DNA from: Gemmata palustris | GTDB lineage: Bacteria > Planctomycetota > Planctomycetia > Gemmatales > Gemmataceae | Reading direction: 5' to 3' | DNA length: 64,000 bases | NCBI RefSeq assembly: GCF_017939745.1 | Contig: NZ_JAGKQQ010000001.1 | Span: 4,712,001 to 4,776,000, forward strand | Shown here: positions 61,365-64,000 of the stretch, in pieces | Layout of the letters: the number at the start of each line of letters is the position of its first letter | Numbering within the stretch: the first letter of the stretch is position 1 | The notes under the pieces: model-generated | What the model was told of the DNA's origin: nothing | The model's input: only the letters and a program-made list of their open reading frames with translations | Database searches by the model: none | Made by a program: the position numbers and the translations under genes

Positions 61365-64000
61365 CACGCTACCTCGCACAAAGTGGTAGCGACGACCGAT
61401 TCCTTCTGTCGCGCCGTCTGAACGCGGAACCGTTGGCCGCTTGCGCTCACGAGCGCCGCGCCCGTGAGCGCGTCGAGAGAATGGAGCGTGCAACCCTCGG
61501 CGGGAACGCGCAGTGCGTCCGCGACCGCGAGGCACGCCACACGCGACCGCGCGTCACGTTCGGCTTCGGCCGCGGCGCTCTTCGGAATCGTTTGGAGCGC
61601 GACGCCAACGTACTTCGCGAACGCGGAGAACGCGGCCACGGTGCCTTCTGAAATGGCCACGCTCACGGGCGGGAACGCCTCGCCCTTCGCGGCCCCGCGC
61701 GGGCGGCACACGATGCGGCCGTCGGCCTCTTCGGTTTCCATGTCGGCGGGGAAGATCGTCTCGCCGTACTTCTGCACCCACGCGGCGCGGGCGGCGTCTT
61801 TCGCGAGCAGCCGGCCGAAGAACCAGTCGTTCAGCCCCGCATCGGTGCCCGTCCACTTCCCGAAGGTGTCGAGCTCGGTCGGCGTCATCGTCACATACGC
61901 GCCCGCCGCACGCAGCACCGGTTGCTTCAGGTCCGCGGGCGGGTCGAGGAAGTGGCACCGCGCGAACGGGGCCGCGGGCTCGGAATTCGGATCGGTCCCC
62001 GCGGCCTCGGGCCAGGAACGGCTGAGGTAGTATTCGTCCTTCGGGCCGAAGAAGTTCACGTGACCGAACGGCAGATAGAAGCGCCAGTAGCCCGCGCCCG
62101 TGAGCCGCAACCACAGGTTGCCTTGCGTGTCGAACACCTCGAGCCCGTGCCGGTAGTGCCGCGCGGACTCTTGCTCGTTGTGCCCGCGCACGACCAGGTG
62201 CGAACCGATTTCCGGCGTGGGGCCGAAGTATTCGACCTTCTGCACTTCAAATGGCAGGAGGATGCGCCCGGTCCAGTCCGGTTGCTCGAGGTGCCACGCG
62301 CCGAGGATGTGCATCGCGGCGTCCATCAGCACCGGATCGATCGCGTAGTGCGGATCTTTGTTCGAGCGGAACCACGTCTCGCGTGACTGTACTTCGAGCG
62401 TCCCTTCGATCCCCTCGCGCCCGGTCCGATCGAGCGTGCGAATCATCTGGAAGACGGGGCCGTGGAACATGTTCCGGCGCAAATCTTCGATGGTAGACTT
62501 GCACGGAACTTCGTCGGTGAGGTCGAACGGCAGCGGGGGCGCGGGGTCCGGGTACCGGTCCGCGAGCACGATCACCGCTTCGGACGACGCCTTGTTCGCG
62601 CCCTCGCGGAGGAACGAGTTGCCGAGGTCGCGCACGTTCGCTTTGACCTCGACGGTCCCGGTCGCCTCGTCCACGGACGACACCGTGGCGCGCACCTCGA
62701 GCGTGGTCGTTTCGGCATCAAATGGCAGCCACCGGAACAGCCGGATGTTGCGGAGCCCGATCACGACCTTGCCCGGTACGAGCATGGCCGCCGCTTCGGA
62801 CATCGCTTCGAGGCTAAATGTCATCGGGAGTACGGGGAGCCCGTTCTGCGCCGGGTTCTCCCGGCTGACGCCGCGCCCGCCGAGCGTGTGGTCGTCCGCG
62901 TACAGGTCTTCGCGCTCGTCCATCACCCGGCGGAACACGATCTCGCGCCCCGGTTCGTACTGGATGATGGATTCGACGAGCGCGAACGGCTTGGGTTCGG
63001 GAGCAGCGGGTGCAACGGGCGCCGAATCGATCGGGAGCGAGAGGTCCGCGAGCGCGAGCAGTTCCGGCGGCAGCGGAGCTGATTGCCCGCGCCCACGGAA
63101 GAACGCCGTCATCACCTCGCGCTGCGTGTCGAGGAACTGCTCCATCACGTCGAGGTAACCGTTCATGATGGAGGAACCTACCTGTAACCCCTCCCCAACC
63201 CCTCCCCTAAACGGAGAGGGGCTTAAAACCGGCGCTTGCAGCGTGTATTCACTGATGCTTGGGATTTCTCCCCCTTCCTTCTTAGGGAAGGGGGTTGGGG
63301 GGTTAGGTTCTTCTCGCCCCGCGTACAGGTAGCCCAGGTTCAGGTCCACGCCGTGCGCGACCAGTTGCGCGACCATGTGGTTGATCTGCGTCGGGCCGCT
63401 CTTGCGCGTCACGTTCGCGGGGATCGCGGCGAACGACTTGCCGCGGAGGATGTCTTCCACGAACGCCGACAGGTTCCCACGCGGGCCGCATTCCACGAAG
63501 AGGCGCACGCCCTCCCGGTGCATGGTTTCGATCATGCGCGTGAACTCGACCGGGGTGACCCAGTGGTTCACCGCGAGGTCGCGCATGGCGTCGGGATCGG
63601 TCGGGAACAGTTCGCCGGTGGAGCAGCAGTAAACGGCCGTTTGCGTCGGGCTGAACGGCACGTTCACGAACAGCTCGCGGAGCGCCCCCATGTACGGCTC
63701 GAACAGCGGCGTGTGGTACGGCCGCTTGAACGGCAACCGCTCGCAAATGATCCCGCGCTCCGTGAGCGCGGCTTCCACCGCGGCGATCGGGTGCGCCGGC
63801 CCCACCGCGACGCACTGGTGCGGGCAGTTGTCCATCGCGACGATCACCGCGCCGCCCGCGACCACGTCCGCGACCTCCATGATGGTCGCCTTGCTCGCGC
63901 CGACCGCGAGCAGCACGACTTCCGGCCCACCGACCGCGCTCTCCTGGCGCTGCATGATCTCCATGATTTCCGGCAGCCGCGACTCGTGCTGGTCCTGGGC
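61364..64000 (-). CDS. Polyketide/PUFA-like synthase, 3' part (AT-DH-PPTase-like)
   Basis: At least 879 codons; the frame stays open to the window edge, so the 5' part is missing. The visible acyltransferase portion has AHPIAAVEAALTERGI, LPFKRPYHTPLFEPYMGALR and LFVECGPRGNLSAFVEDIL. A linker follows, with a repeat element translated in frame at 63186-63311 (PNPPTPFPKKEG). Then a dehydratase hot-dog domain (DDHTLGGRG, MFHGPVFQMI, DPVLMDAAMHILGAW). The C-terminal ~200 residues resemble a phosphopantetheinyl transferase (DWFFGRLLAKDAARA, VGVALQTI) but the usual VGxDxE acidic residues are A and Q. The product is unknown; the visible order resembles iterative enediyne/PUFA-type synthases. Confidence 0.85.
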   Translation of the reverse strand, partial: AQDQHESRLPEIMEIMQRQESAVGGPEVVLLAVGASKATIMEVADVVAGGAVIVAMDNCPHQCVAVGPAHPIAAVEAALTERGIICERLPFKRPYHTPLFEPYMGALRELFVNVPFSPTQTAVYCCSTGELFPTDPDAMRDLAVNHWVTPVEFTRMIETMHREGVRLFVECGPRGNLSAFVEDILRGKSFAAIPANVTRKSGPTQINHMVAQLVAHGVDLNLGYLYAGREEPNPPTPFPKKEGGEIPSISEYTLQAPVLSPSPFRGGVGEGLQVGSSIMNGYLDVMEQFLDTQREVMTAFFRGRGQSAPLPPELLALADLSLPIDSAPVAPAAPEPKPFALVESIIQYEPGREIVFRRVMDEREDLYADDHTLGGRGVSRENPAQNGLPVLPMTFSLEAMSEAAAMLVPGKVVIGLRNIRLFRWLPFDAETTTLEVRATVSSVDEATGTVEVKANVRDLGNSFLREGANKASSEAVIVLADRYPDPAPPLPFDLTDEVPCKSTIEDLRRNMFHGPVFQMIRTLDRTGREGIEGTLEVQSRETWFRSNKDPHYAIDPVLMDAAMHILGAWHLEQPDWTGRILLPFEVQKVEYFGPTPEIGSHLVVRGHNEQESARHYRHGLEVFDTQGNLWLRLTGAGYWRFYLPFGHVNFFGPKDEYYLSRSWPEAAGTDPNSEPAAPFARCHFLDPPADLKQPVLRAAGAYVTMTPTELDTFGKWTGTDAGLNDWFFGRLLAKDAARAAWVQKYGETIFPADMETEEADGRIVCRPRGAAKGEAFPPVSVAISEGTVAAFSAFAKYVGVALQTIPKSAAAEAERDARSRVACLAVADALRVPAEGCTLHSLDALTGAALVSASGQRFRVQTARQKESVVATTLCEVA
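63186..63311 (+). repeat. 126-bp interspersed repeat in frame inside the synthase gene
   Basis: A left unit of 45 bases (63186-63230), 38 unrelated bases and a right unit of 43 bases (63269-63311). The lengths are identical to the copy at 17143-17268, while the two 38-base spacers differ completely. The repeat is oriented plus and the gene minus, so it is read on the opposite strand from the DUF1553 copy, yet stays open. Confidence 0.92.

Overview
The window looks like chromosomal DNA of a Gemmata-type planctomycete (family Gemmataceae). The markers are paired DUF1501 and DUF1549/DUF1553 (PSCyt1/PSD1) genes, a TIGR02996-type repeat-companion domain protein, a Uma2-family protein, an ECF sigma factor carrying a membrane anchor and C-terminal extension, very high GC in most of the window, and several families of palindromic intergenic repeats.

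Region 1 (about 1-13,100) is visibly more AT-rich than the rest and has short, unfamiliar genes. It reads as the right end of an integrated phage or phage-like element. It holds a tape-measure-like protein, two structural or hypothetical proteins, one with a tail-fibre-type domain, two translationally coupled glycosyltransferases and a strong terminator. Then come small hypotheticals, an excisionase-like HTH protein, a double winged-helix protein behind four phased TGTAAT repeats (candidate replication initiator and origin), a Gp37/Gp68 (DUF5131) protein behind a perfect sigma-70-type promoter, a small zinc-ribbon protein, and a large serine recombinase facing out of the element's right edge.

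Region 2 (13.1-42.5 kb) is ordinary planctomycete chromosome. It carries DUF1501 / cytochrome-DUF1553 / DUF1501 secreted proteins, a YsnF-type stress protein, a TIGR02996 protein, a GDP-fucose synthase and GT2 pair, a DUF429 protein, pyruvate phosphate dikinase, Uma2, the ECF sigma factor, ribBA, a membrane protein, a redoxin-cytochrome-copper monooxygenase fusion, a large secreted protein and an NDH-2 dehydrogenase.

Region 3 (42.8-52.7 kb) is the most unusual part: three consecutive, divergent double-AAA+ (HSP100/Clp-like) ATPases. All three lack the tyrosine pore loop (GYVG) in the second AAA ring and have no ClpP-binding or M-domain signature. They share a short N-terminal module that resembles HicB. 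Two of them end in a segment resembling the PCRF domain of peptide chain release factors. I know of no described system with this layout.

Region 4 (52.8-64 kb) has an SGNH hydrolase, CTP synthase, KdsB, a LOV-domain hybrid histidine kinase, a MacB/LolD-type ABC transporter with a coupled alpha/beta hydrolase, and the 3' part of a polyketide or PUFA-like synthase with a separate acyl carrier protein.

At least six palindromic or interspersed repeat families occur in the window. One is a composite 126-bp unit (45 + 38 variable + 43) that sits in frame inside two unrelated genes. A long hairpin present twice shows compensatory base changes. No rRNA, tRNA or CRISPR array was recognised.
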